Source: Bradyrhizobium viridifuturi | GTDB taxonomy: Bacteria > Pseudomonadota > Alphaproteobacteria > Rhizobiales > Xanthobacteraceae | NCBI RefSeq assembly: GCF_001238275.1 | Contig: NZ_LGTB01000059.1 | Location: 1-49,126 of the forward strand | Direction of reading: 5' to 3' | DNA length: 49,126 bases | In this document: positions 25,820 to 37,001 of the stretch, piece after piece | Layout: each line of letters opens with the position of its first letter | How positions within the stretch are numbered: position 1 is the stretch's first letter | The notes under the pieces: model-generated | Told to the model about the DNA's origin: nothing | Database searches by the model: none | The model's input: only the letters and a program-made list of their open reading frames with translations | Translations under genes and position numbers: made by a program

Positions 25820-27202
25820 ATGCCGGCGGCTGCATTGCCAGGACGCGCGACGGCGACCTCCAATCCGGACGAGAGCCTGTCCGGCTGGGGCAACTATCCG
25901 AAGGTGTCGACTGAACTGCTGGCGCCACGGACGCCCGTGGGCGCACGGGATGTTCTGCTCGGGCGGTCCGGCGTCGTCGCGCGCGGGGCGGGTCGCGCCT
26001 ATGGCGACGCGGCGATCGGCACCCACACCACGATTTCAACGCGCGGTCTGAACCGGATGCGGAGCTTCGATCCGGCAACTGCCGAATTGACGGTCGAAGC
26101 CGGCGTGACCATCGCCGACATCCTTGCCGCGTTCGAGCCGCGCGGCTTCTTCCTGAAGGTCGTGCCCGGGACCAAATTCGTCACCGTCGGCGGCGCGATC
26201 GCGGCCGACGTGCACGGCAAGAACCACCATCGCGACGGCGGCTTCGGCAACATCGTCGGGTCATTCCGCCTCGCGCTGCCGGGCGGCGAGATCGTGTCGT
26301 GCTCGCGCTCGGAAAACGCTGCACTGTTCATGGCGACCCTCGGAGGCATGGGCCTGACCGGCATGATCCTCGAGGCGACGTTGCGGCTGCTCCCGATCGA
26401 GACGGCCTGGTTGCGGCAGGACACCCGCGTCGCCGGCAATCTTGAGGCGGCGATCGATCTGCTCGAACGCAGCGCATCGGCCACCTATTCGGTCGCCTGG
26501 ATCGACTGCCTTGCGCGCGGCGCGGCGCTCGGGCGGTCGCTGGTCTATCTCGCCGAGCACGCGACGCGCCGCGACAAGGAGCTGCTGGCGCCCGAGCTCG
26601 CGCCGTTCCCCAGCCCTCGCATGTCGCGATTGTCGGTGCCGAAGCTGTTTCCCGGGTGGCTGCTCAACCGCACATCGATGCGAGCGTTCAACGAGCTGTA
26701 CTTCCGTCGCGGTGCTGCGCAGCAGGGCGAACAACGGCTCGTCCATTGGGATCCCTACTTCTTCCCGCTCGATGCGATCGCCGACTGGAACAGGATCTAC
26801 GGCCGGCGCGGCTTCGTGCAGTATCAATGCGTGATTCCGCAGGCGCACGCACGCCGCGTGCTTGCCGACATCCTGGATCGGGTCTCCCGGCGCGGCGATG
26901 CGTCGTTTCTTGCCGTGCTCAAGCAACTCGGCGATGGCGGCGGGCCGATGTCGTTTCCGCTGCGCGGCTATACGTTGACGATGGACTTTCCGGTCACCGA
27001 GACGCTGTTCGCCTTTCTCGACCAGCTCGACGCATTGGTGGTCGATGCCGGCGGCCGGCTCTACCTCGCCAAGGATGCGCGGCAGTCCCGCGCGACATTC
27101 GAATCCGGATATCCCGGCCTTGCGGCCTTGCGAGACATCCGCCAGCAGACCGGCGCGAATGCGCGCCTCATCTCCCATCTTTCAGCTCGGCTTGGAATTT
27201 GA
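25820..27202 (+). CDS. dprE1: DprE1-like decaprenylphosphoryl-beta-D-ribose 2'-oxidase (FAD-dependent)
   Basis: 460 residues, close to the 461 of mycobacterial DprE1; ATG at 25820, two bases after the UbiA stop. Family marks: GRAYGDAAIG, the FAD-contacting VHGKNHHRDGGFGNIVGSF with His132, the SFP..G substrate strand and GGRLYLAKDARQSRATF with Lys418. His132 and Lys418 fall at the same numbers as in M. tuberculosis. Position 387, Cys in DprE1 and the target of benzothiazinones, is Thr here (GYTLTMDFP). With DprE2 it would epimerise polyprenyl-phosphoryl-ribose at C2 to the arabinose form. NoeO of Azorhizobium Nod-factor arabinosylation is the nearest functional precedent in rhizobia. Confidence 0.9.
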   Translation: MPAAALPGRATATSNPDESLSGWGNYPKVSTELLAPRTPVGARDVLLGRSGVVARGAGRAYGDAAIGTHTTISTRGLNRMRSFDPATAELTVEAGVTIADILAAFEPRGFFLKVVPGTKFVTVGGAIAADVHGKNHHRDGGFGNIVGSFRLALPGGEIVSCSRSENAALFMATLGGMGLTGMILEATLRLLPIETAWLRQDTRVAGNLEAAIDLLERSASATYSVAWIDCLARGAALGRSLVYLAEHATRRDKELLAPELAPFPSPRMSRLSVPKLFPGWLLNRTSMRAFNELYFRRGAAQQGEQRLVHWDPYFFPLDAIADWNRIYGRRGFVQYQCVIPQAHARRVLADILDRVSRRGDASFLAVLKQLGDGGGPMSFPLRGYTLTMDFPVTETLFAFLDQLDALVVDAGGRLYLAKDARQSRATFESGYPGLAALRDIRQQTGANARLISHLSARLGI

Positions 27203-27948
27203 TGATCGGCACAAAATCAATTCTGGTGATCGGCGGCAGCTCGGATATCGGGCACGCAACCGCGCTGCGCTACGCAAAAGAGGGCTGGCGCGTGACGCTC
27301 GCCGCCCGCGACATCGAGGCCGCGCAGCGTAACGCGGACGACATCAGGACGCGAAGCGGCGTCGAAACGACGGTTCAAGCGCTTGACGTGTTGCAGACCG
27401 CGCAGCTGGCCGGCTTCGTCGCCGGCCTGTCCGTGCTCCCCGACACCGTGGTGTGCGTCGTCGGAGAACTCGGCGACCAGCTGCGTGCGCAGACCGATCC
27501 CGAGCTTGCGACGTCGATCATGCGCACCAACTTCGAGGCGCCGAGCTTGCTGCTCGAACTGTTCGCGCAGGCCTTCGAGGCGCGCGGTTCGGGAACCATC
27601 GTCGGGGTCAGCTCGGTCGCCGGCGATCGCGGGCGGGCGTCGAACTACTACTATGGCGCGGCCAAGGCCGGTTTCTCGCAATTCCTGTCCGGGCTGCGCA
27701 ACCGCCTGGCGCTCGCGGGCAAGGTTCGCGTCGTCACCGTCAAGCCCGGCTTCGTGCGCACCAGGATGACCGCGCATATGAAGCTGCCGGCGCCGTTGAC
27801 GGTCGATCCGGATCGGGTTGCCGAGGATATCTACCTCGCCGATGTGACGAGGCCGCGCGACGTGATCTATGTGGCCAGGCGGTTCCGGCTGGTGATGGCC
27901 ATCATCTGCGCGCTGCCGGAGACGATCTTCAAGCGGATGCGCATCTGA
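27202..27948 (+). CDS. dprE2: DprE2-like SDR (decaprenylphosphoryl-2-keto-erythro-pentose reductase)
   Basis: 248 residues; the start codon overlaps the DprE1-like stop by one base (TGATG), so translation is probably coupled. SDR marks: VIGGSSDIGHATALRYA, VVGELGDQ, VGVSSVAGDRGRASN and the catalytic YYYGAAKAGF (Tyr-x-x-x-Lys), then VKPGFVRTRMTAHMKLP. The order UbiA-DprE1-DprE2 and the coupled starts support the role of the reductase completing the ribose-to-arabinose epimerisation with NADH. Its 3' end overlaps the convergent glycosyltransferase gene by 20 bases. Confidence 0.87.
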   Translation: MIGTKSILVIGGSSDIGHATALRYAKEGWRVTLAARDIEAAQRNADDIRTRSGVETTVQALDVLQTAQLAGFVAGLSVLPDTVVCVVGELGDQLRAQTDPELATSIMRTNFEAPSLLLELFAQAFEARGSGTIVGVSSVAGDRGRASNYYYGAAKAGFSQFLSGLRNRLALAGKVRVVTVKPGFVRTRMTAHMKLPAPLTVDPDRVAEDIYLADVTRPRDVIYVARRFRLVMAIICALPETIFKRMRI

Positions 27949-29182
27949 CGGTCGGTCCTCCGACTGCTTCCGTCCCTGAGCTGCGCAGCAGCACGATGCC
28001 GACGATGAGCGCGATCAGCGGAATGATCGCAAAACCGCCGATCGAGAACGTGCTGAGCGCCCGTTCGCCATTGTGGGAAGACGCCATCTGCGTCGCTTGC
28101 AAATAGCCGAATGCGCCGATCGGGATCGGCAGAGCGTAGATGATCCCGCGTTCCCACTCGCGCGCGCTCGCCAGCAGCGCCGGCAACAGCAGCGCCAGGC
28201 CGACGCTGAAGATCAGGAAGTCGTAGTCGTAAGCATAGGGGCTGATGCAGACCGACACGATCGCGACGAGGCCGAAGCGCTCGCGTGCCGGCATCGGCCG
28301 GTAGGCTGCAATGAGGACCACGGCAAGCGCCAGCACCGCGACGACGCCCTGGGCGACAAACGCTGTCGACGCGGACAAGCCTGCCGTCCGCAGCGCCGCG
28401 TAGATCGAGATCATGCGATGCATCGGGTAATTGCCGTGCTCCAGGAACACCGACGAATCGCGCACGCTTTGCAGGAACGCGCTCCAGATCTCGACGCCAA
28501 AGACCGCCGTGCAGAACGCCGAGCTGATCAGCACGACGGCGGCGGCCGTCACCACCACGATCCAGGACCGCCGCAGCACGGCATAGACCGCGAACGCGAT
28601 GGCGAGATGCGGCTTGATGATCATCAGCCCGAGCGCAGCCCCGGCCAGCGCTGGCCGTTCCTCGAAGAACAGGCAGACCATTCCGATCAGCGCGGCCGTC
28701 AGCAGGCCGTTCTGCCCGCAGGCCAGCGTGATCCCGATCGTCGGAAAGAAGATCATGAGCACGAGCACGAAGTTGTCGCCTGCAAGACGGCGCAGCACGG
28801 CGAGGTAAAGCGTCAGCGTCGAGGCCGCGAACAGCAGATAGGCAATCCCGACCGGGATCAGCGCGAACGGCGCCAGCAGCAGGCTGAACTGCGGCGGATA
28901 GGTCCACGACATGAAACCGTCGTGCCCGCCTGACGCCTCCTTCTGGATGACGATGAGCTTCGCGAACTGATAGGCCTGATCCACCGTGCCGAGCCACACC
29001 AGCTTCGCGGTGATGTAGAAGGCGGCAAAATCGACGAGTTCGCGGCCATGCCCGAGTCCCACTTGAGCAAGCCACACGGCCTTGAAGACGATTGCGATGG
29101 CCAGAAGCGCGAGGATGCCCCTGACGTAAGCGGTTCGCTTCGAGGAGGTCGACCGAATTGCTTCAAGGGTAGTCGCGAACAT
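27929..29182 (-). CDS. Glycosyltransferase family 87 (DUF2029) polytopic membrane protein
   Basis: 417 residues from the ATG at 29182 (a TTG at 29206 would add eight). About ten membrane helices. The first outer loop has RELVDFAAFYITAK, whose Asp lies where GT-C enzymes such as PimE keep their catalytic acid. Other family marks: WTYPPQFSLLLAPFALIP, GQNGLLTAALIG, IIKPHLAIAFAVYA and FGYLQ near the end. Members of this group take sugar from polyprenyl phosphate on the outer face of the membrane. Being next to a polyprenyl-phosphoryl-arabinose module, it is the best candidate here for the arabinose-using transferase; the acceptor is unknown. Confidence 0.83.
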   Translation of the reverse strand: MFATTLEAIRSTSSKRTAYVRGILALLAIAIVFKAVWLAQVGLGHGRELVDFAAFYITAKLVWLGTVDQAYQFAKLIVIQKEASGGHDGFMSWTYPPQFSLLLAPFALIPVGIAYLLFAASTLTLYLAVLRRLAGDNFVLVLMIFFPTIGITLACGQNGLLTAALIGMVCLFFEERPALAGAALGLMIIKPHLAIAFAVYAVLRRSWIVVVTAAAVVLISSAFCTAVFGVEIWSAFLQSVRDSSVFLEHGNYPMHRMISIYAALRTAGLSASTAFVAQGVVAVLALAVVLIAAYRPMPARERFGLVAIVSVCISPYAYDYDFLIFSVGLALLLPALLASAREWERGIIYALPIPIGAFGYLQATQMASSHNGERALSTFSIGGFAIIPLIALIVGIVLLRSSGTEAVGGPTVRCASA

Positions 29183-29393
29183 CAAGCTGGGCCCTGTTTT
29201 CGGCAATTCAGGCTAGGTCGAATAGGTTAAGCAGTCGAAAAATCGGGCCGGAGAGGGTGGTTCGATGTCTGTCGCGTGACAGCCGCGGGCTGCGCCGGAA
29301 CCGGCGGTATCTCAGTGTCCGGATGCGAGTTTCGCTGGACGCTCCGTCGGCGGCGGTGATAACGGCTGGGAAGAACCATCTTCGACGGACCGC

Positions 29394-30232
29394 ATGCCGA
29401 AACCTCCGCCCCCTTCCGCCAATCGCGGGCCCGGCCCATCCCCGCTCCTGCAACGCGCCGTGGTCGCCTTGCAGACGGGACAGGTCGTCGAAGCCGAACG
29501 GCTGGCGGCCGAGGTCTTGAAGGCAAACCGGACCGATGTCGGCGCCGCCTCGATCCTGGCGCGGGCGCTGATGATCCAGAACCGCAACGAGGAGGCGATC
29601 GCGCCGCTCGAGCGAGCCACCCGCCGTGTCGAGGATCCCGGCCTCGAGACCCTGCTCGGCGCGGCGCTCGGCGGCGCCGGTCGCCGCAGCGAGGCGATCG
29701 ATGTGTTGCGGCGAACCAGCGCGCGGCGGCCGCCATACCTCCCCGCGTTTCAGGCGCTGGCAGGGCAATTGCACGCGGACGGCCGCATCGACGAGGCGGT
29801 AGCCGTGCTTGAGAGCGCGCTTGTTCTCGCGCCCGGCAGCCTCGAATTTCAGCTCCTGCTCGCGCAGTTGCTGCCCCAGCGCAATGAGCGTGGCCGCGCG
29901 CGAGAGATTCTGGAGAAGCTGCGCAGTGCGGCGCGGGACATCCGGATGTTCTGGCCGCGCTCGCGCGTGTGCTGCTGCTCGACGGCGAATACGCGGCCGC
30001 GGCGGATCTCTACCGTCAGGTGCTGGCGCAGCGCCCCGACGATCCCCTGACCCGCACCAGCTTCTCCGCCTGTCTTCTGGAAATGGGCGACCGCGCTGCC
30101 GGCGAAGCCAATCTGCGCCTGGCGTTGCGCGGCCGGCCGCAAATGATCGGCCGCACCACGGCCGCGCTTGCCATGGCATCGCACGGCCGCTTCTTCTTGC
30201 GTCCCAGCGGGTTCAAGAAATTCCTGAGCTAG
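29394..30232 (+). CDS. Tetratricopeptide repeat protein, one frameshift
   Basis: Start ATG at 29394 (MPKPPPPSANRG). TPR-like helical pairs fill the protein: LQRAVVALQTGQVVEAERLAAEVLKANRTDVGAASILARALMIQNRNEEAIAPL, then LAGQLHADGRIDEAVAVLESALVLAPGSLEFQLLLAQLLPQ. The frame breaks at 29942-29943, where CCC has become CC. Restoring it gives RDIPDVLAALARVLLLDGEYAAAADLYRQVLAQRPDDPLTR and an open frame to 30232 (279 residues). No signal peptide. Protein-binding scaffold by family; partner unknown. The neighbouring membrane glycosyltransferase runs divergently. Confidence 0.8.
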
Positions 30233-30256
30233 GCGACTTAGCCGCTGCCTCACGCT

Positions 30257-30360
30257 CGTCATCGCCCGGCTTGACCGGGCGATCCAGTACGCCGCGGCTT
30301 CTCGGTCAAACTCCTCCGTCTCTGGAATGCTGGATCACTCGCCTTCGCGGGTGATGACAC
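30257..30360. repeat. Palindromic repeat, 'cgtcatcgcccggcttgaccgggcga' family
   Basis: Contains the hairpin tcgcccggcttgaccgggcga (30262-30282) and ends tcactcgccttcgcgggtgatgac, which partly mirrors the start. It lies 24 bases after the TPR stop. With the next repeat it fills most of the gene-free stretch 30233-30569. Confidence 0.7.
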
Positions 30361-30393
30361 CGAACCTGTTCTAGATCGCCCCACAAACTCGAT

Positions 30394-30515
30394 GTCGTCC
30401 CTGCGAAAGCAGGGACCCATAACCACCAGTGCGAATAGTTGCATGATGCCGGAACGACGAGTCGCTTTCGCAACACGGGCCGCGGCGTATGGGTCCCTGC
30501 TTTCGCAGGGACGAC
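30394..30515. repeat. Palindromic repeat, 'gtcgtccc.gcgaaagc' family, copy 2
   Basis: Perfect 28-base arms: gtcgtccctgcgaaagcagg continuing to cccata (30394-30421), mirrored by tatgggtccctgctttcgca continuing to gacgac (30488-30515). Each arm also holds its own small hairpin ccctgcgaaagcaggg. The loop has cgaatagttgcatgatgccggaacgacga. Confidence 0.9.
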
Positions 30516-30569
30516 AAGAGGAAAGGGTCTTGTCCCACTTACACCCGTCGTCGCCCTCGCGCGCTCGAT

Positions 30570-31322
30570 CTACGACCGGAACTGGCGGCGATAGAGTCCG
30601 GGCTCGCGGGCCATCCTGTTGGACAGCTCCTGTGCGCGCGCTGTTTCATCCGGCGTCATCGCCGCGGTCTGCGCGACCCAGTTTTCGCGCTTCACAGGGA
30701 AGCATTGCGCAACTGGCGTGCCCTTGGGCAACACGCCGCTGAAATTGGTGTCGTGCCAGCGCGCCGGGAAATGAACCCAGCCGTCGCGAAACAGGTCGCA
30801 ATCGACGAGGCCGGTAAGCGTGGTGAACGGCAGATCGAACCGGTTGACCGGATGCGTGAAGAACAGCGAGTAGCCCGCCGGCGCCTCGATGGTCCACAGA
30901 TTGACGAACTTGATCAGGAAACGGTCGGGCTCGAACAGCGGCGAGCCGGCCACCTGGCTTTCGTCGTGGAATCCGACCGGCGAGCGCGGGAATTCGAGCG
31001 CGCCCCCGGCCGGAAGATCGTTGTCCCACGTCATCTCGCCATTCTCGACCTTGAGATCGCAGACCAGCGGAAGCAGGAAGCCTGACGTCATCGCATCGAC
31101 GAATGGCGGGCAGCGCTTGACGGTATCCTCTTCGCGATTGCTCATCGCATTGAAGGCCTGCGTCGGCATCGCCCTGAGCCATCCGGGAAGACCCAATGAC
31201 GCAGGCACCGGCTCTGGAATCTTGCCCTCGAGCTCCGCCGGGCAGCGGAATCTGATGGTTATCGCTTCGTTGTTGTCGGACACGGTTCTGGTCCTTGGTT
31301 CGTTCAAAATCGGCAGCGCCAT
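30570..31322 (-). CDS. Conserved protein of unknown function
   Basis: Up to 250 residues from the ATG at 31322; the GTG at 31283 (VSDNNEAITIRFRC), with aagga nine bases upstream, may be the real start. Conserved-looking segments: PEPVPASLGLPGWLRAMP, TVKRCPPFVDAMTSGFLLPL, FVNLWTIEAPAGYSLFFTHPVNRFDLPFTTLTGLVDCD, WVHFPARWHD and LPKGTPVAQCFPVKRENW. The last parts look like a double-stranded beta-helix or cupin-like fold, possibly the DUF6065 family, but this was not checked. No signal peptide or membrane helix. Confidence 0.75.
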   Translation of the reverse strand: MALPILNEPRTRTVSDNNEAITIRFRCPAELEGKIPEPVPASLGLPGWLRAMPTQAFNAMSNREEDTVKRCPPFVDAMTSGFLLPLVCDLKVENGEMTWDNDLPAGGALEFPRSPVGFHDESQVAGSPLFEPDRFLIKFVNLWTIEAPAGYSLFFTHPVNRFDLPFTTLTGLVDCDLFRDGWVHFPARWHDTNFSGVLPKGTPVAQCFPVKRENWVAQTAAMTPDETARAQELSNRMAREPGLYRRQFRS

Positions 31323-31604
31323 TGCGCCTGTCGATGCTGATCTAGCACGCGATGACGGGGCGGAGAAAGCAACCGCATCTGTCGCGAAACGAACCGCGGT
31401 ATCGAGCTATAAGTTGTTGTTATCATGACAGATAAGGTAAGCCCTCGATTCCCGCTGCGACGCGCATTCCGATCCGGCTTTTCCGCGGCTTCCGGTTAGC
31501 CGGTGTGCAAGACTTTGCCGATAGGCATTGGCTTTCGATGTCCGTCGGGCGCATCATGGTGCGGTCGCCGACGACGCGATGTTCAGCAGGTAACGGAGGG
31601 ACCA

Positions 31605-33137
<1,533 letters not shown>

Positions 33138-33257
33138 AGGAGAGTTGAGAGCAGGCGTTACAGAGCGCGGGGCCGGATACACGAACCCGCCACTCGTCGC
33201 GCTCGGCCTTGTCGGGGGGGCGTCCACGCCTTCAATGTCGACTGCGCAACAGATGTG

Positions 33258-33285
33258 GATGGCCGGGCCAAGGCCCGGCCATGAC
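33258..33285. repeat. Short GC hairpin after aspA
   Basis: Perfect stem ggccgggcc (33261-33269) and ggcccggcc (33272-33280) with a two-base loop, flanked by at and atgacgg. It lies between the convergent aspartase and cytochrome genes and may end transcription or be one more repeat unit. It has no T-run. Confidence 0.6.
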
Positions 33286-33309
33286 GGCAGTAGTGTTGAC
33301 CCGCGACGG

Positions 33310-35144
33310 CTACAGCGTCTTGATGAATTCGATCAGGGCGCGGCGCTCGTCTTCCTTCAGCTCCGGGCCGATCACGCCGAGGCGCTTCTCGTTCGAAAAT
33401 TCGTGGCCGGAATTGCTGTTGCCGCGCTTGCTGGTGTCGAGCAGGAAGGCGTTCTTGATCTTGTCCTTCCAGACATAGCCGAGATCCTTGGGATCATACT
33501 CCCGGTTGCCGAGATAGAAGGTCGGGGGGCGATCCTTCACCGGCGACAGCAGCGCGAAGATGCTCGGGACCGACCCGTTGTGCAGGTAGGGCGGGGTCGC
33601 CCAGATGCCATTGAGCGGCCGGACCTTGTAGGCGAGCGGCGCCTGGATCTCGTTCGGTCGGTAGCCGTTGATGCGCTTGCGATCCTCCGGCGGGGTCTTG
33701 TTCTGGTCGTACCAGTAGTCGACGGTCTTCTCGACCAGTTCGCCGAGCGCGGGGCCGAAGCTGCCGTCCTTGATGTTCAGGTTGGCCGGCGTCTCGACGG
33801 TGCGGTTCTGCAGGCCCTCGGCTTGTGCGCTGTCGGTGCCGATATGGCTGATTGGAATCATCTCGACGTCGAGCAGCGGCTGGCCGGCGTCGTTCTTGAT
33901 CCAGCGCTTCTTGTCCTTGAACAGCGCGAAGGCTTCGCTCTCCGGCAGCGCTTTGCTGTCGATCGCGGGTCCATGGCAGCCCTGGCAGTGCGTCTTGTAG
34001 AGCTCGCCGCCCTTCTTCGCGAGATCCATGTTGATCTGCCCGAGGATGTTCTCCGGCCATTTCGGCGATGCCAGGCCGCCGAAGCCCTTGTCCTCGCTGG
34101 GCGGCTCGCCGGCGATCATCCGTTCCATCTCGTGCAGCACGTCGACCCGCGCGCTCGATTTGAACAGGCCCCGGGATTCATCGAGCAGATTGAGCTCGGC
34201 GCTGACGCCGAGCGCCTCGCCGGCATTGCGCACCATCGGCTGCATGATCGAGCCGTCATACTGGACCCAGCTGAACCACGGCGCGTTCCAGATCCGCGGG
34301 AAATGCACCGGCGCGGAATGCGAGGCGTAGTTGTTCGGATTGTTCAGGTCGATCGAGAACACCTGGTTGCCGATCCGGTTGAGCGCATCGAGCCGCGCAT
34401 AGCCTTCCTCGACGCTGTTGGCGGCGACCTTGGTCTCCAGTGCATTGATGTTGGCATATTGCTTGAGCACGAGATCGAGCTGGCCGCGCAGCGCCATGCG
34501 CTCGTCGAGGCTGGCCGCTTTGCCGAGGATCTCGTCGGCAAACGCGCGAAGCGGCCCGGCCAGAACCGGGTCAACAGCAACGAGACGCCGACGCTCTTCT
34601 GGAATTCGAACAGATTGGTGTTGGCCGGTCCACCGTCGATCACGATCTCGGTGCCGCGATAGCTGAAGCTTCCAGTGTGGCAGGCGGAGCAGGTCAGTCC
34701 GACGCCGTTCATCCCGGCTTTGCTGTGCGGGTTGCGCCACGGCGCACCGTTGGCATCGGTCATCGGGCCGCCCGGCGCGAAGCCGATCGGCAGCGCATCG
34801 GGCTTGCCGGGAATCACGGTGTCGGGAATAAAGCCGAAGCGGCCGAGGTAATTGGTGTCACTCAGCCGCGGCGCCGCGGTGAACAGCGGCCACACCGTCG
34901 GCTGCTCCAGCGCCATGAACCATTCGAGCGGAATGCCGAAGGTCCGCGTGCCCTGGTCGGCATGGTAGAACCAGCGCAGCCGCTCGGCGCTGACATTCTG
35001 ATCCAGCCATACGGTCTTTGCCGGCGGTTGGTAGTCGACGACCTTGACGTGGAAGCCGCTCGCCACCGTCTCGATATCGTCCTTGAAGTAGAGGACGCCG
35101 GCGACAATCAACAACCCTATGAAAAAGATCGTCTTGCGAGGCAT
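33310..35144 (-). CDS. Di-haem c-type cytochrome resembling rubber oxygenase RoxA, one frameshift
   Basis: Minus-strand start ATG at 35144 (MPRKTIFFIGLLIVAGVLYF, an uncleaved anchor or signal). The first haem site is TCSACHTG (Cys152, Cys155, His156). The frame breaks at 34540-34542, where four A (T on the coding strand) have become three. Restoring it turns GRFARLPTRSS into GRFARFADEILGKAASLDER and opens the frame to 33310 (611 residues). The second haem site is HCQGCHGPA. The C-terminal half has WATPPYLHNGSVPSIFALL and PPTFYLGNREYDPKDLGY, like RoxA-type and cytochrome c peroxidase-like proteins, and CSACH is also the first haem motif of RoxA. The substrate is unproven; a periplasmic dioxygenase or peroxidase role is plausible. 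Confidence 0.83.
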
Positions 35145-35418
35145 GCCCCGTCCCCCGATTCGCGGTACCCGCGCGTCATATTGATGAGATGTTAAAAATC
35201 GCCGAAACAGGTTCGCGTTAAGCGTGTAGTGCGTCGTGCAATATCCTATAGTGACGCCGCTTGGTCTACCAACGGAAATGTTGCAAGGGAAATGTTGCAA
35301 AGGAAATTTTGATTGGCTGTGAGCCAGTTCACTTGCGGCGCGCGCTCCTCGGCGGCATTTGCGCGCATCGGCGGCTGCGGCTAGAAGTGCCGGAGCAGCA
35401 ATTCATCGAGATGTCATC

Positions 35419-36099
<681 letters not shown>

Positions 36100-36168
36100 G
36101 CAGGCACGGCCTTCGCCTGTGACACCATCCCGGTTTGCGCTGTGCTGCATCCGGGCTACTCTGTGCCC

Positions 36169-36903
36169 ATGACCAGGATCCTGATCGTCAATCCCAACAC
36201 CACAGCGTCGATGACCGCGACCATCGCCACGGCGGCCCGGGCGGTTGCCGCCGATGGCACCGAGATCGTGGCCGTCACGTCATCGATGGGGCCCGCCTCG
36301 ATCGAAGGCTTCTACGACGAGGCGTTTGCCGTTCCCGGATTGATCGAAGCCTTGCTGAAGACGCCGGATGCCGACGCCGGCATCATCGCCTGCTTCGACG
36401 ACACCGGCCTCGATGCTGCGCGGTCGGCCGCGCGCTATCCGGTGGTCGGCATCTGCGAGGCGGCGCTGGTCACGGCGGGCCAGATCGCCAGGCGCATCGG
36501 CATCGTGACCACGCTGCCGCGCTCGATCGTGCCGCTGGAGGAACTGGTCCGCCGCTACGGCTTCGCCGATCGCGCGGCGGTCACCGCCTGCGACGTCGCG
36601 GTGCTCGATCTGGAGAAACCGGGCTCGGGCGCGAGGGAGAAGCTGCAGGCGGAAATCGCGCGGGCGCTGGAGAAGGGGGCCGATGCCGTCGTGCTCGGCT
36701 GCGCCGGGATGGCCGACCTGGCCCATGCGCTGTCGGTGCAGTTCGGCGTGCCGGTGGTCGACGGTGTGGCTGCCGCGGTGAAGCAGGCGGAAGCGCTGGC
36801 CGCCCTCAAGCTGACCACATCGCGCCGTGGCGCCTACGCTTCGCCTGTCGCGAAGAGATACTCGGGTTTGCTCGAAGGATTCGCACCGGTATCCGAGGAC
36901 TAG
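36169..36903 (+). CDS. Aspartate/glutamate (hydantoin) racemase family protein
   Basis: 244 residues from the ATG at 36169 (MTRILIVNPNTTASMT), the usual N-terminus of the family. The two active-site cysteines are in GIIACFDDTGLDAAR and VVLGCAGMADLAHAL. Also ASIEGFYDEAFAVPGL and TTLPRSIVPLEELVRRYGF. This pattern matches hydantoin racemase (HyuE-like) and related Asp/Glu racemases, which invert a carbon by two-base chemistry without cofactor. No hydantoinase is nearby, so the physiological substrate is open. Confidence 0.88.
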   Translation: MTRILIVNPNTTASMTATIATAARAVAADGTEIVAVTSSMGPASIEGFYDEAFAVPGLIEALLKTPDADAGIIACFDDTGLDAARSAARYPVVGICEAALVTAGQIARRIGIVTTLPRSIVPLEELVRRYGFADRAAVTACDVAVLDLEKPGSGAREKLQAEIARALEKGADAVVLGCAGMADLAHALSVQFGVPVVDGVAAAVKQAEALAALKLTTSRRGAYASPVAKRYSGLLEGFAPVSED

Positions 36904-36907
36904 GCAT

Positions 36908-36992
36908 CGTCATTGCGAGCGAAGCGAAGCAATCCATCTCGCCGCATGTGGAAGAATGGATTGCTTCGTCGCTGTCGCTCCTCGCAATGACG
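36908..36992. repeat. Palindromic repeat, 'cgtcattgcgagc' family, copy 2
   Basis: Begins cgtcattgcgagcgaagcga and ends ctcctcgcaatgacg, with gaagcaatccat and atggattgcttc inside. Same family as 7373-7459. It separates the convergent racemase and SDR genes. Confidence 0.85.
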
Positions 36993-37001
36993 ATAGAGGC
37001 G

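Noticed and set aside
24399..29182. Symbiosis (nod) island containing noe genes
   Set aside because: The arabinose enzymes resemble noeC/O/P, but no nodA/B/C, nod box or nif gene is seen and the neighbours are metabolic.
33258..33285. Intrinsic terminator after aspA
   Set aside because: The stem is perfect but has no T-run, so it is listed only as a hairpin repeat.
34344..35300. Separate short cytochrome gene plus second cytochrome gene
   Set aside because: The two halves overlap and complement each other; one added base at 34540-34542 fuses them into a single family-typical protein.
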